Positions 19,629 to 29,877 of a DNA stretch of 64,000 nt are shown here, in pieces (the first letter of the stretch is position 1; the number at the start of each line of letters is the position of its first letter). A program made the position numbers and the translations under genes. The notes beneath the pieces were generated by a model, which was not told the origin of the DNA, ran no database searches, and was given only the letters and a program-made list of their open reading frames with translations. Origin of the DNA: Christensenellaceae bacterium (GTDB taxonomy: Bacteria; Bacillota; Clostridia; Christensenellales; Aristaeellaceae); NCBI GenBank assembly GCA_022510815.1, contig JAFLST010000004.1, positions 1 through 64,000 of the forward strand, given 5' to 3'.

Positions 19629-21443
19629 TTATGGCGCTTCTAAAATCTGCATGAATTCCTCGCCGGTGATGGTCTCCTTCTCATAGAGGAACTGTGCCAG
19701 CGCATCGAGCTTTTCGCGATTCTCCCGGAGGATAGCAAGAGCCTTTTCATGCTGCTCCCTGACGAGCGCAACCACCAGCGCGTCGATGCGTGCCTGCGTT
19801 TCCGGAGAGCACGCCAGCGAAGTGTCGCCGCCCAGATAGGCGTTCTCGACCGTCTCAAGGGCCACCATGCCGATATCGTCGCTCATGCCGTAGCGGGTGA
19901 TCATCGCCCGGGCCAGCTTGGTCGCCTGCTCGATATCGTTGGCCGCGCCAGTGGTTACAGAGCCGAAGACGATCTCCTCCGCCGCGCGGCCCGCCGTAAA
20001 GGTGGCGATTTTGTTCACGATCTCCTCGCGGCTCATCAGGTAGTGATTGCCTTCCTCTACTTGCATGGTATAGCCCAGCGCACCGGAAGTGCGCGGGACA
20101 ATGGTGATCTTCTGCACCGGAGCGGAGTTGGTTTGCTTCGCGGCGACCAGCGCGTGACCGATCTCGTGATAGGCAACGATGCGCTTCTCCTGATCGGTCA
20201 GGATGGCATTCTTCTTCTGATACCCGGCGATGACGACCTCGATGCTCTCCTCCAGATCGGCTTGAGAGGCGCTGTTTCTTCCGCTGCGGACGGCACGGAG
20301 CGCCGCCTCGTTGATGATGTTCGCCAGCTCCGCGCCCGACGCGCCGGACGCCATGCGGGCAATGCGGCTGAAGTCCACGTCGCTGTCGATTTTGATCTTT
20401 TTGGCATGCACCTTGAGGATTTCCTCGCGGCCCTTGAGGTCTGGCAGCTCGACAGGCACCCGGCGGTCGAAGCGCCCGGGTCGGGTCAGCGCGGGGTCGA
20501 GGGATTCGGGGCGGTTTGTCGCCGCCAGAATGATGACGCCGCTGGAGCCCTCAAAGCCGTCCATCTCGGTCAGAAGCTGGTTCAGCGTCTGCTCCCGCTC
20601 GTCATTGCCTCCGATGCGTCCGCCGTCGCGCTTCTTGCCGATGGCGTCAATCTCGTCGATGAACACGATGCAGGGCGCTTTCTCCTTCGCCTGTTTGAAC
20701 AGGTCGCGCACCTTGCTCGCGCCCATGCCTACGAACATCTCCACAAACTCGGAGCCGCTGATGGAAAAGAAGGGCACGTTCGCTTCGCCTGCCACAGCCT
20801 TGGCCAGCATGGTTTTGCCGGTGCCGGGAGGGCCCACCAGCAGAAGGCCCTTGGGCATGGATGCGCCAATGTCCCGATATTTGGTGGGATCGTGCAGGTA
20901 GTCGACGATCTCAGTCAGGTTCTCTTTGGCCTCGTCCTCGCCTGCCACGTCCTCAAACTTGATGCCCGCTGTGGACTTGACGTAGATCTTAGCGTTGGAC
21001 TTACCCATGCCGAACATCATCGAGTCGCCGCCCATGCGGTTCATCATCCGCTTGGACATCCAATTGCCCAATATCACAAAAATCGCGATCGGCAGCACCC
21101 AGCTCAGCACGAAGCTCAGGATCGGCGACATCTCCTCGACAATCTCGCTGGAGAACATCGCGCCCGCGGCGTAAAGGCGGCTGATCAGCTCCGGGTCGTC
21201 CATTACGCCCGTGCGGTATATCTGCTTCACGTCCCTGTCAGTGAAGATGATCTGGTTCTCCTGCACGTTCACCAGACCGACTTCTCCATCATAGGTCATC
21301 TTCATGAAGGTTCCGTAATCCACCTCCATGATGTTCTGCCGACTGAACAGCGGCATGACCAGCGCGTTGAACAGGAAAATGATCAGCAGCACGATCAGGT
21401 AATAGTAAATCAGCGGTTTTCGGGGGCTTTTAATCTCATCCAT
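19629..21443 (-). CDS. ftsH: ATP-dependent zinc metalloprotease FtsH
   Basis: [30 protein letters not shown]; zinc motif HEIGH; two N-terminal TMs. Confidence 0.97.
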   Translation of the reverse strand: MDEIKSPRKPLIYYYLIVLLIIFLFNALVMPLFSRQNIMEVDYGTFMKMTYDGEVGLVNVQENQIIFTDRDVKQIYRTGVMDDPELISRLYAAGAMFSSEIVEEMSPILSFVLSWVLPIAIFVILGNWMSKRMMNRMGGDSMMFGMGKSNAKIYVKSTAGIKFEDVAGEDEAKENLTEIVDYLHDPTKYRDIGASMPKGLLLVGPPGTGKTMLAKAVAGEANVPFFSISGSEFVEMFVGMGASKVRDLFKQAKEKAPCIVFIDEIDAIGKKRDGGRIGGNDEREQTLNQLLTEMDGFEGSSGVIILAATNRPESLDPALTRPGRFDRRVPVELPDLKGREEILKVHAKKIKIDSDVDFSRIARMASGASGAELANIINEAALRAVRSGRNSASQADLEESIEVVIAGYQKKNAILTDQEKRIVAYHEIGHALVAAKQTNSAPVQKITIVPRTSGALGYTMQVEEGNHYLMSREEIVNKIATFTAGRAAEEIVFGSVTTGAANDIEQATKLARAMITRYGMSDDIGMVALETVENAYLGGDTSLACSPETQARIDALVVALVREQHEKALAILRENREKLDALAQFLYEKETITGEEFMQILEAP

Positions 21444-21664
21444 GGCTTGAACCTCCTACTCGCTCATGATAGCAGTGAATTGTGAACCCATGATGACAAA
21501 AAGAAGCAGGTTATGTTAACAAACAGGAAGAACATAGCGAACTATTTTATCTTGAGCCGATCGTCCCGCCATATTACATAGATTTTTTTCAATCATTCCT
21601 TGACAATCATAGCTGCGCGTCGTATCATAAATCGAAAACATTCTATTTGATGGAGGACTTCGGT

Positions 21665-21982
21665 ATGGAACCCATCTATTTCGACACCGCGAAGATTCTC
21701 AAGGCGATCTCTGACCCCAAGCGCCTGCGCATCGTCGATATGCTTTCCTGCGGGGAGCTGTGCGCCTGCAAGATTCTGGAGGCCTTTCGCATCACACAGC
21801 CCACGCTGTCCCACGACATGAAGGTGCTGCTCGAAGCCGGGGTTGTGAAGGATCGCCGCGAGGGAAAGAATACCTACTACGCCCTTAACCGGGAACATCT
21901 CGCGGACTTCGAGCGTACGCTCATGAACATCATGAAGCCCAAAGCAAACTGTATCTGCCATAACGAGGGCTGCTGCAACTGA
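21665..21982 (+). CDS. arsR: ArsR family metalloregulator
   Basis: Winged HTH; CGELCACKILEAFRITQPTLSHDMKVL; Cys-rich C-terminus. Confidence 0.9.
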   Translation: MEPIYFDTAKILKAISDPKRLRIVDMLSCGELCACKILEAFRITQPTLSHDMKVLLEAGVVKDRREGKNTYYALNREHLADFERTLMNIMKPKANCICHNEGCCN

Positions 21983-22002
21983 AAGCCGCGAGGTGAACAA
22001 AC

Positions 22003-23037
22003 GTGAAAAAACAAACGGAATCGGGCATCAATTTCTTTCAGAGGTATTTAACGGTATGGGTCTTTCTCTGCATGGTTGCGGGCGTGCTGCTGGGCCAATG
22101 GTTTCCGACGCTCCCGGCGCTGCTGGCCCGTCTGGAATATGCCCGTGTGTCCATCCCCATGGCGATCCTGATCTGGATCATGATCTATCCCATGATGCTG
22201 AAAGTCGATTTCATCAGCATCCGCAATGTGAAGAAAAACCCGAAAGGACTGTTTGTGACATGGGCGGTCAACTGGCTCGTTAAGCCCTTCTCCATGTACG
22301 GCATCACGAGCCTGTTCTTCCTCGTCTTGTTCAGAAGATTCATCACCCCGGGACTGGCGACGGAATATCTGGCGGGCGCAGTGCTGCTGGGCGCGGCTCC
22401 CTGCACGGCAATGGTATTCGTATGGAGCGCGCTGACAAAGGGCGATCCGGCTTACACCGTTGTGCAGGTAGCCACCAACGATATCATCATCCTGATCGCT
22501 TTTGTGCCCATTGTCGAGTTCCTGCTGGGTGTGGCGAACGTCAGCGTGCCCTTTGACACGCTGATTCTCAGCGTGGTGCTGTTTGTGGTAATCCCTCTGG
22601 CAGGCGGGGTCCTGACGCGCCTTTTCATGACGAAGCGCCGCGGCTCTGACTACTTCAACAACGTCTTCATTCACAAGTTTGATTCCGCGACGACCATCGG
22701 GCTGCTGCTGACGCTGGTGCTGATCTTCATGGGCCAGAGCGAGGTCATTCTTGAAAACCCGCTGCACATCGTTCTGATCGCGTTACCGCTGATCCTGCAA
22801 ACCTTCCTGATCTTCTTCATCGCATACGGCGCATGCAAGCTGTTGAAATTACCCCACAGCATCGCGGCTCCGGCTGGCATGATCGGCGCGTCCAATTTCT
22901 TCGAGCTGGCGGTCGCCGTTGCGGTGGCGCTCTTCGGCACAACCAGTCCCGCGGCGCTGGCAACAACGGTCGGCGTACTGACCGAGGTGCCCGTTATGCT
23001 GACATTGGTGAAAATCGCAAACAAAACGGCGGCATGA
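22003..23037 (+). CDS. acr3: ACR3-family arsenite efflux permease
   Basis: Multi-TM; NWLVKPFSMYGITSLFF; GAAPCTAMVFVWSALTKGDPAYTVVQVATND. Confidence 0.93.
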   Translation: MKKQTESGINFFQRYLTVWVFLCMVAGVLLGQWFPTLPALLARLEYARVSIPMAILIWIMIYPMMLKVDFISIRNVKKNPKGLFVTWAVNWLVKPFSMYGITSLFFLVLFRRFITPGLATEYLAGAVLLGAAPCTAMVFVWSALTKGDPAYTVVQVATNDIIILIAFVPIVEFLLGVANVSVPFDTLILSVVLFVVIPLAGGVLTRLFMTKRRGSDYFNNVFIHKFDSATTIGLLLTLVLIFMGQSEVILENPLHIVLIALPLILQTFLIFFIAYGACKLLKLPHSIAAPAGMIGASNFFELAVAVAVALFGTTSPAALATTVGVLTEVPVMLTLVKIANKTAA

Positions 23038-23062
23038 CCTTCCCGGTCACGCCGCCTTCTCT

Positions 23063-23809
23063 TTACAACCTGCCTACCAGATCGTCCATGCTGTACATTC
23101 CGGGCTCTTTTCCAATAAGGAACGCAGCCGCCCGCAGCGCACCGACCGCAAACACGCTCCGGCTCTCAGCGCTATGGCTGAGCTTGATACGCTCCGACGG
23201 CCCGAAAAAGCACACCTCATGCTCGCCTGTCACCGTGCCGCCGCGCAGGGCATGAATGCCAATCTCTCCCAGCTGGCGCTTGCTCTCCCGGCCATGGCGA
23301 CCGCAGACAGCCGTCCGGGGCTGCTCATAGGCGTCTTTGACCGCGTCATAGAGCATCAGCGCCGTACCGCTGGGCGCATCCTTCTTGCGGTTGTGGTGCG
23401 CCTCAACGATCTCCACATCGAAGCCCTCGCCCAGCACAGCCGCAGCCCTGCTTGCCAGCGCCCGAAGCAGCGCGATGCCAAGGCTCATGTTGCCCGAACG
23501 GAACAGCGCCACGCGCTTTGCCGCCTCGTCGATGGCCGCCAGCTGACCGTCGTCATAACCCGTGGTGCACAGGACAGCCGGAACGCCATGCCGCTCGCAG
23601 TAGGCCAGCAGACCCGGCAGCGCCTGAGGCGCGGAGAAATCGACAACCACGTCCGCCTTGGGCGCATACTCGAACCGGGCATGGACCGGAAAATCCGCCG
23701 CGCCCGACGCCGCGTCCACACCGCAGAGAATCTCGATACCCTCCGTTTCCGCCTGACGCGCCACCTCGCGGCCCATATGCCCCAGCGCGCCGCTCAACAG
23801 GATGTTCAT
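23063..23809 (-). CDS. dapB: 4-hydroxy-tetrahydrodipicolinate reductase
   Basis: LSGALGHMGREV; IVEAHHNRKKDAPSGTAL. Confidence 0.96.
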   Translation of the reverse strand: MNILLSGALGHMGREVARQAETEGIEILCGVDAASGAADFPVHARFEYAPKADVVVDFSAPQALPGLLAYCERHGVPAVLCTTGYDDGQLAAIDEAAKRVALFRSGNMSLGIALLRALASRAAAVLGEGFDVEIVEAHHNRKKDAPSGTALMLYDAVKDAYEQPRTAVCGRHGRESKRQLGEIGIHALRGGTVTGEHEVCFFGPSERIKLSHSAESRSVFAVGALRAAAFLIGKEPGMYSMDDLVGRL

Positions 23810-24693
23810 AGCAGGCCCAGCTCCTTCATGATGCTCTCCATCTGCGCGCGGTGGTTCGGCTGCATCGGCACCAGCGGCAGGCGCAGCTCCTCGTCGCACT
23901 TGCCCATCATGGCCATGGCGGCCTTGCAGGGAATCGGGCTGGTCTCGCTGAACAGCGCCCTGATGAAGGGCAGGTATTTGAGCTGCAGCTGCGCGCCCTT
24001 GGCCGTTTCGCCCGCCAGAAGCAGGTGCGTCATATCAGCGGTCTCACGGGGCATGACGTTGGACAGCACCGAGATCACACCCTGATAGCCGCAGGCCATC
24101 AGCGGGGCAATCAGATCGTCATTGCCGGAGTAGAAGGCCACCTGATCGCCGCACAGGCGCAGCTTTTCCAGTGCCTGCGTCACATCGCCGTTGGCCTCCT
24201 TGACCGCCACCACCTGCGGGTGCTCGCAGATGGTCTTGAGCGTCATAGGCTCGATGTTGATGCCGGTACGGCTGGGTACGTTGTACACAACCACCGGGAG
24301 GGTATCACTGTCCGCGATGGTCAGGAAGTGAGCGATCAGCCCCTCCTGACTGGTCTTGTTGTAATAGGGCGTCACTACAAGCTGCGCCACCGCGCCGCTG
24401 TCTTTGCACGCCTTGGCGGCCTCAACGGCCTCCTTGGTGCTGTTGCTGCCCGTGCCCGCGATGACCGGAACGCGGCCATCCGCACGCTTGGCGACATGCT
24501 CGATAACCGACAGATGCTCCTCCCACGTCATGGTGGCAGGCTCGCCCGTGGTGCCCGCGGCAATCAGCGCGTCCACGCCGCCCTCAATCTGCTCCTCGAT
24601 AATACGGTCAAAGGCCGCGTAGTCGATCTCGCCACCCTTGAAGGGAGTAATCAGCGCCGTGCCGCAGCCGGTGAAAACAGGCTTCATCTTCAT
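23806..24693 (-). CDS. dapA: 4-hydroxy-tetrahydrodipicolinate synthase
   Basis: GCGTALITPF; AAGTTGEPATMTWEEH; YYNKTSQEGLIAHF; YNVPSRTGINI. Confidence 0.96.
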   Translation of the reverse strand: MKMKPVFTGCGTALITPFKGGEIDYAAFDRIIEEQIEGGVDALIAAGTTGEPATMTWEEHLSVIEHVAKRADGRVPVIAGTGSNSTKEAVEAAKACKDSGAVAQLVVTPYYNKTSQEGLIAHFLTIADSDTLPVVVYNVPSRTGINIEPMTLKTICEHPQVVAVKEANGDVTQALEKLRLCGDQVAFYSGNDDLIAPLMACGYQGVISVLSNVMPRETADMTHLLLAGETAKGAQLQLKYLPFIRALFSETSPIPCKAAMAMMGKCDEELRLPLVPMQPNHRAQMESIMKELGLL

Positions 24694-24706
24694 ATCCTCC
24701 TCGCGG

Positions 24707-25810
24707 TCAGTCCTTGGGCTGGATATAGCCCTTCCTGCACAGCAGCTCGGCGGTCAGAATGCCGCCGCCCGCCGCGCCGCGCACGGTATTGTGGCTCAGG
24801 CACACGAACCGATAGTCGAACAGCTTGTCCTCCCGCAGCCGACCGATGCTCACACCGTAGCCGTTCTGGAAGTCCCGGTCCAGCTTGGTCTGGGGGCGGT
24901 CAGGCTCCTCGAAATACTGCAGGAACGGCTTGGGCGCGGAGGGCAGCTCCAGCCGCTGGGCCTCGGTCTCGAAGTTTGCCCAGCGCTCCTTGATCTGCTC
25001 GATGCTCGGCTTGTTCTTAAAGGACACCGACACCGCCGCCATATGACCGTCCGACGCGGCAACCCGCAGACACTGGGCGCTGATGACCGGCAGCTCGGCG
25101 TTGACGATCTGCTTCGCACCGTCCACTTCCTCCACATGGCCCCAGATCTTGAGCGGTTCATTCTCGCTCTTTTCGTCCTCGCCGCCGATATAGGGGATCA
25201 CGTTATCCACCATTTCGGGCCATGTCTTGAAGGTCTTGCCCGCGCCGCTGATGGCCTGATAGGTGCACACGCTGATCTTCTCCGGCCCGAAGTCGAGCAG
25301 CGGGGTGATGGCAGGCACATAGCTCTGAATGGAACAGTTGGGCTTCACGGCGATGAAGCCCCGCTGACTGCCCAGACGCTTTCTCTGGCTCTCGATGACC
25401 TCCAGATGCGCGGCGTTCAGCTCCGGCACCACCATCGGCACGTCGGGGATGCCGCGGCAGGCGCTGTTGTTGCTCACCACGGGAATCTCGTGCCGGGCAT
25501 AGCTTTCCTCCAGCGCGCGGATTTCATCCTTCTTCATGTCCACGGCGCAGAACACGAAGTCGACCAGCTTGCCCACTTCGTCGATGTTCGCCGCGTCCAG
25601 CACGGTCATCTCCGCCACATCCGCGGGAATTTCCCAGTCGAAGGCCCAGCGGTCGCCGACAGCCTCACGGTACGTCTTCCCCGCCGAGCGCGCCGAAGCG
25701 GCCACGCAGGTCACCTTGAACCACGGATGATCCTTCAAAAGCGAAATGAACCGCTGACCCACCATGCCCGTCGCACCGACGATGCCAACCCGAAACTGCA
25801 TTTCCTTCAT
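24707..25810 (-). CDS. asd: Aspartate-semialdehyde dehydrogenase
   Basis: VGIVGATGMVGQRFISLL; SNNSACRGIPDVPMVVPELN; upstream of dapAB. Confidence 0.94.
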   Translation of the reverse strand: MKEMQFRVGIVGATGMVGQRFISLLKDHPWFKVTCVAASARSAGKTYREAVGDRWAFDWEIPADVAEMTVLDAANIDEVGKLVDFVFCAVDMKKDEIRALEESYARHEIPVVSNNSACRGIPDVPMVVPELNAAHLEVIESQRKRLGSQRGFIAVKPNCSIQSYVPAITPLLDFGPEKISVCTYQAISGAGKTFKTWPEMVDNVIPYIGGEDEKSENEPLKIWGHVEEVDGAKQIVNAELPVISAQCLRVAASDGHMAAVSVSFKNKPSIEQIKERWANFETEAQRLELPSAPKPFLQYFEEPDRPQTKLDRDFQNGYGVSIGRLREDKLFDYRFVCLSHNTVRGAAGGGILTAELLCRKGYIQPKD

Positions 25811-25837
25811 CCTCTCGTAGTCGATGGTTCGTGATAC

Positions 25838-26085
25838 AAAAATCACCCCAGGCGGACTTGCCTGCGGTGCGCCGACTGGCAGAGAGCATGGAGATCTCAC
25901 CTGCCAGACAGGTCAGCGCTCCATCGGGCGGCAAGCCCGTGACAGTCGCAGACCTGTTCGGCCAGCGACCAAGCCCGGCACGACGGCACCGTGTCCGGCT
26001 TTCGGCGCGAATCCCTTTCATGCCGCCTCTGCGGGAGCCTTGCCCTCCGCGGCGCTACTGATGATCCACGCACCTCTGAACCCAT
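25838..26085 (-). promoter_or_regulatory. Lysine riboswitch (L-box) plus terminator
   Basis: Minus strand: AGAGGTGCG...ATCAGTAGC...TGAAAGGGATTCGCGCCGAAAGC...GGTCGCTGGCC...GACTGTCACGGG, then CACCgCAGGCaagtccGCCTGgGGTGATTTTTG. Confidence 0.92.
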
Positions 26086-26116
26086 CCATTGCATATGATT
26101 GGTCGAAACCGCCCTC

Positions 26117-26145
26117 ATCATACCACGGAAGCGCAGCGGTGTCAA
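26117..26145 (-). promoter_or_regulatory. Promoter for the lysine riboswitch-asd-dapA-dapB transcript
   Basis: TTGACA - 17 bp - TATGAT on the minus strand. Confidence 0.8.
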
Positions 26146-26164
26146 CAGGAAAACGGGATGAACG

Positions 26165-26230
26165 GCGGGAGGAATGCTTTGGAGCCAAAAGCGCCCCTCC
26201 CGCGCGCACCCCGAAAGACGGCGGCAGTGC
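26165..26230 (+). repeat. Intergenic hairpin repeat, copy A
   Basis: GCGGGAGG..AATGCTTTGGAGCCAAAAGCG..CCTCCCGC plus GAAAGACGGCGGC tail. Confidence 0.7.
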
Positions 26231-26348
26231 ACGCTTCCACTTTTCAACAGCTTATTATGTTCTTTTACGCTTGCCGGTCATCAGGCGGAGAATGCCGCTG
26301 AGGAATCGCGGAGCCTTCACGCACACCATGCGCACCTTCATGTCTATC

Positions 26349-26555
26349 TCACCTCCTGCTCGCGCGGATCAGCAGAAATCCGACAGCCACCAGCAGGCAG
26401 CCCGCAAGAGCCGCCCACGCCCAGCCGGGAATACAAAGAAACAGCAGCAAAAGCCCCAGCCCGATCAGCACCAGACCGATCATCTGCGCGGTACGGGCGC
26501 TCTGCTTGTAGGACTTCTGCGGCGGGCACCGGCTTCGTCCCTGATACATGGTCAT
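26349..26555 (-). CDS. Small two-TM membrane protein
   Basis: MTMYQGRSRCPPQKSYKQSARTAQMIGLVLIGLGLLLLFLCIPGWAWAALAGCLLVAVGFLLI. Confidence 0.5.
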   Translation of the reverse strand: MTMYQGRSRCPPQKSYKQSARTAQMIGLVLIGLGLLLLFLCIPGWAWAALAGCLLVAVGFLLIRASRR

Positions 26556-26654
26556 CCCCCGTTTCACTGGCAGGGTATGCGCCACCGCCGCCGGACATGA
26601 CAGGAAGTTCACGGTTTTTTCATGATTTCCTATCCGTTGTTTACAACCTGTCCA

Positions 26655-26683
26655 TTTACTTTCCCGTGCAAATCGTGTACAAT
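26655..26683 (+). promoter_or_regulatory. Promoter of the MotA/ZorA-like operon
   Basis: TTTACT - 17 bp - TACAAT. Confidence 0.65.
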
Positions 26684-26731
26684 AAGAATGGTTGTATATG
26701 TTATCCTGCTGATCCAGTGGAGGAAGCCGTC

Positions 26732-28273
26732 ATGAATGTATCCGCTCTTTTGTCGTTTCTGCCGAATCTCGCCGACCTGCTCGTTTATACCGCCATCGCC
26801 GCGGTAACGCTGATCGGCGTGTTTAAGTGCCTCATTCCGCTGACCACCACCACCCGGGCGCTGCGCCGGGCCATCCACCTGCTGCAGAAGGACGCGGGCA
26901 ACACCACCGGCACGCCCATCTGGCAGGAGAAGCGCTTTATGGGCCGCCGCCTGCGCGGTTCATGGCTGCGGTTCCTGCAGAACGCCGAGCAGCTTGACCG
27001 CCGCGGTCTGCCCTGCAACGTGGAGGACTACATCAATGACGACACGGTCACCCATGGCCCCGGCAACGCGCAGCTCGCTGAGCTGATCCCCGGCCTGCTG
27101 ACCTCGCTGGGTATTCTGGGCACCTTCATGGGCATGATGCGCGGCTTGGGCGGTCTTGACTTCTCCAACGCGGAAAACATCATCGACGGCATCCCGACGC
27201 TGCTCACCGGCATGCAGTTCGCCTTTGGCACCTCCGTGGCGGGCGTGTCCTGCTCCATCGTGTTCAACATGCTCAACCGCATCCTGCAGGGTTCCAGCTT
27301 CCGGGCCATTGACGATTTCGTCGAGAGCTTCACCACGCTGGCCATGCAGCGTCCGCTGGATAACGATGTGCAGCTCATCTGCCAGAATCAGGATACGAAT
27401 CACATGCTTTCTTCCCTGACAGACAACCTGCCCGGGCAGGTGGCCGGAGCGATCGAGCACTCCGTCACCCGCGCGATGCAGCCCATCGCCTCCTCCATGG
27501 ACAGCTTCCTGATCGGCGCGACCCGCGCGCAGGTGGACGGCGTTGGGCGTATCGTCAACAACTTTGTCAGCCAGATGAATTCCTCGCTGAACAACCAGTT
27601 TGTGAGCCTCGGCCGCACCATGACCGAGCTGAATCAGAACCAGCAGGCGACCATGGAGCATGTGAACCAGAGTCTGCGCGCGGCGGACGTGATCGTCTCC
27701 GACGTGCAGAAGCTGCACAGCGTGTCTCAGCAGGTTATGAGTCAATTTGAGCAGTATGTCAAGGAGCTGGGTGACGCGCGCCGTCGGGACGAGCGGTTCG
27801 AGCAGACCACGGGCGACCTGCTGGAGCGCATGCGTGCCGCCTGTGAACAGCAGACCGCTACCCTGACCCATCTCAAGACCTGTCAGGAGGATCTGACCCG
27901 CACGATGGGCCAGTTCGGTCAGCAGAGCCGCGAGACCCTCTCCGGCATGCGCGTCATCGCCGACGACAACGCCGCTCAGCTCAAGGACGTGAGCCATGTC
28001 ATGCGCTCGGCGGGCGTGGAGCTCTCCCGGAGCTGTCAGGACTTCGTGGGCAACGTGGTCGAGGGCCTGTCCCGCGCGCTGGGCATGTTTGACGAGAACA
28101 TGAACGGCATGATCGCCGCCCTCACCGAGAAGCTGGACGGCATGAATGCCTCCGGCACCTCCGGGTTCACGACCGAGCAGGCCGCGGACATCCAGCGGAT
28201 GCTGACTGTCATCAAGGAGACCCTTGAGAGCGGCACCGCCGCGCTGGATGCTGCCGCGTCCAAGGAGGTCTGA
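26732..28273 (+). CDS. MotA/TolQ/ExbB-superfamily (ZorA-like) channel protein with a long C-terminal tail
   Basis: LAELIPGLLTSLGILGTFMGMMRGL and LLTGMQFAFGTSVAGVSCSIVFNML segments; ~300-aa helical tail; RBS GGAGG before ATG. Confidence 0.85.
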   Translation: MNVSALLSFLPNLADLLVYTAIAAVTLIGVFKCLIPLTTTTRALRRAIHLLQKDAGNTTGTPIWQEKRFMGRRLRGSWLRFLQNAEQLDRRGLPCNVEDYINDDTVTHGPGNAQLAELIPGLLTSLGILGTFMGMMRGLGGLDFSNAENIIDGIPTLLTGMQFAFGTSVAGVSCSIVFNMLNRILQGSSFRAIDDFVESFTTLAMQRPLDNDVQLICQNQDTNHMLSSLTDNLPGQVAGAIEHSVTRAMQPIASSMDSFLIGATRAQVDGVGRIVNNFVSQMNSSLNNQFVSLGRTMTELNQNQQATMEHVNQSLRAADVIVSDVQKLHSVSQQVMSQFEQYVKELGDARRRDERFEQTTGDLLERMRAACEQQTATLTHLKTCQEDLTRTMGQFGQQSRETLSGMRVIADDNAAQLKDVSHVMRSAGVELSRSCQDFVGNVVEGLSRALGMFDENMNGMIAALTEKLDGMNASGTSGFTTEQAADIQRMLTVIKETLESGTAALDAAASKEV

Positions 28274-28275
28274 CC

Positions 28276-29319
28276 ATGGCACGCCAACGCATCCGCAACA
28301 GCCGCGCGGGCCGTTCAAGCAACAGCGGCGCGAGCTGGATCAGCTATTCGGACATGATGGCGGCGCTGCTGCTGGTGTTCGTTCTGATCCTGTGCATCAG
28401 CCTGCATCAGTATTTCCAGATGCTCGACCTGAAGACGCGGGAGCTCGACGACCAGCGGGCGCTGGTGGCCGCGCAGCAGCATACCCTCGATCAGCAGACC
28501 CTGCAGCTCGCCGCCTCACAGGTGGAGCTGGACAACCAGCGGGCGCAGGTCATCATCATTCAGACGCAGCTCGACGCGCAGGCCGAGGAGCTGGAAAACA
28601 CCCGCATCATCCTCGCCGATCAGCAGGCGGAGCTGGACGCAGCCAATGCTGCCCTTGCCGAACGCGAGAACGAGCTCATCATTCTGCAGGCGGAACTGGA
28701 GAACCAGCGGATTCTGCTCGGCGCGGCCACCGAGGTGCTCAACGCCCAGCGCGCGGCCCTTGACGAGCAGACCAACCGCATCGACGATCTGGTCGGCATG
28801 CGCACGCGCATCATCGCGGATCTTTCCAGTGAGCTTGCCGCAGCCAACATCCGCGCGACGGTCGACTCCAAGACGGGCGATATCGTGCTGGACAACGCGG
28901 TGCTCTTCCAGACCAACTCCTCGACCATCATGCCCGAGGGCCGCGCTCTGCTCGACAAGTTCATCCCGCTCTATCTGAGCGTGCTGCTCAAGCCCGATTA
29001 CGCCGACTATCTCGGACAGATCATCATCGAGGGCCACACGGACACCGCCGGCGATTACATCGCCAATCTGGAGCTGTCCCAGAACCGCGCCCTGAGCGTG
29101 GCGAAATATGTGTTGAGCATGCGGTCGCTGGATGCTCAGCGTCAGGAGCTGCTCCAGCAGATTCTCACCAGCACCGGCCGCAGCGAATCCGACCCGATCT
29201 ACAACAGCGACGGCACCGTCAACATGGACGCCTCCCGCCGCGTGGAATTCAAATTCAGCCTCAAGGACGCCGAAATGATCGAGGAGCTGCAGCAGCTTCT
29301 TGAGCAGTCCGACAACTGA
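28276..29319 (+). CDS. MotB/ZorB-like protein with extended coiled coil and C-terminal OmpA-like domain
   Basis: TM with Asp (SYSDMMAALLLVFVLILCISL); heptad region; IIIEGHTDTAGDYIANLELSQNRALSVAKYVL. Confidence 0.88.
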   Translation: MARQRIRNSRAGRSSNSGASWISYSDMMAALLLVFVLILCISLHQYFQMLDLKTRELDDQRALVAAQQHTLDQQTLQLAASQVELDNQRAQVIIIQTQLDAQAEELENTRIILADQQAELDAANAALAERENELIILQAELENQRILLGAATEVLNAQRAALDEQTNRIDDLVGMRTRIIADLSSELAAANIRATVDSKTGDIVLDNAVLFQTNSSTIMPEGRALLDKFIPLYLSVLLKPDYADYLGQIIIEGHTDTAGDYIANLELSQNRALSVAKYVLSMRSLDAQRQELLQQILTSTGRSESDPIYNSDGTVNMDASRRVEFKFSLKDAEMIEELQQLLEQSDN

Positions 29320-29336
29320 TGAAAGGATGAACGCGT

Positions 29337-29822
29337 ATGAAAGCCGCCGCAATCGTATCGGTCGTCCTGCTCATCGCCTGCCTTCTTGGCATCGGTGTGC
29401 TCTATGCCACCGCGGACATGGCGGTGGAGAGCATCGGGGTGATTGCCGTAGAGGCCGCGACTCAGCCTGACCTGTTCAATCAGCTCCGCCAGCAGGTGGA
29501 GACAGGCAGCGTTCTCGGCACGGCCTACACCAGCCAGTCATGGCTCGACGACGCTTCCAACTACCAGTTCTACACCTACACCATCCGTCTGCGCAACGAC
29601 TGCTTTGTCACCGCGGACATGATCGAGGCGCAGGTCACGCCCATGGACGGCGACATCCTGCAGATTGGCGACTACACGGTCAAGCAGCTTCCCGCGCGCA
29701 CCACAGGCGACCTGCAGGTTACCATCCTCACCGCCGTCGGCATGCACCCCGTGCGCGAGATCAACGTCACCTACTACGTCTGGGGCATGCCTTTCACGCT
29801 TAAGACGACCTACGGACAGTAA
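29337..29822 (+). CDS. Membrane-anchored extracytoplasmic protein, third gene of the ZorAB-like operon
   Basis: N-terminal hydrophobic segment AAIVSVVLLIACLLGIGVLYATA; beta-rich remainder; 17 nt after the MotB-like gene. Confidence 0.7.
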   Translation: MKAAAIVSVVLLIACLLGIGVLYATADMAVESIGVIAVEAATQPDLFNQLRQQVETGSVLGTAYTSQSWLDDASNYQFYTYTIRLRNDCFVTADMIEAQVTPMDGDILQIGDYTVKQLPARTTGDLQVTILTAVGMHPVREINVTYYVWGMPFTLKTTYGQ

Positions 29823-29834
29823 CTCATCGCTAAA

Positions 29835-29877
29835 CAAAAAGCCTTCCTGCCGAAGCATGACAGGAAGGCTTTTTCTG
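29835..29877 (+). terminator. Terminator of the ZorAB-like operon
   Basis: AAAAAGCCTTCCTG...CAGGAAGGCTTTTT. Confidence 0.85.

Noticed and set aside
19749-21485. 578-aa plus-strand ORF
   Set aside because: Antisense shadow of ftsH.
26174-26731. N-terminal extension of the ZorA-like ORF upstream of 26732
   Set aside because: Runs through repeat copy A, a minus-strand small ORF and the promoter; ATG 26732 has a good RBS.
26732-29822. Calling the ZorAB-like operon a Zorya defence system
   Set aside because: No ZorC, ZorD helicase or ZorE nuclease-like genes are present; only the motor half resembles Zorya.
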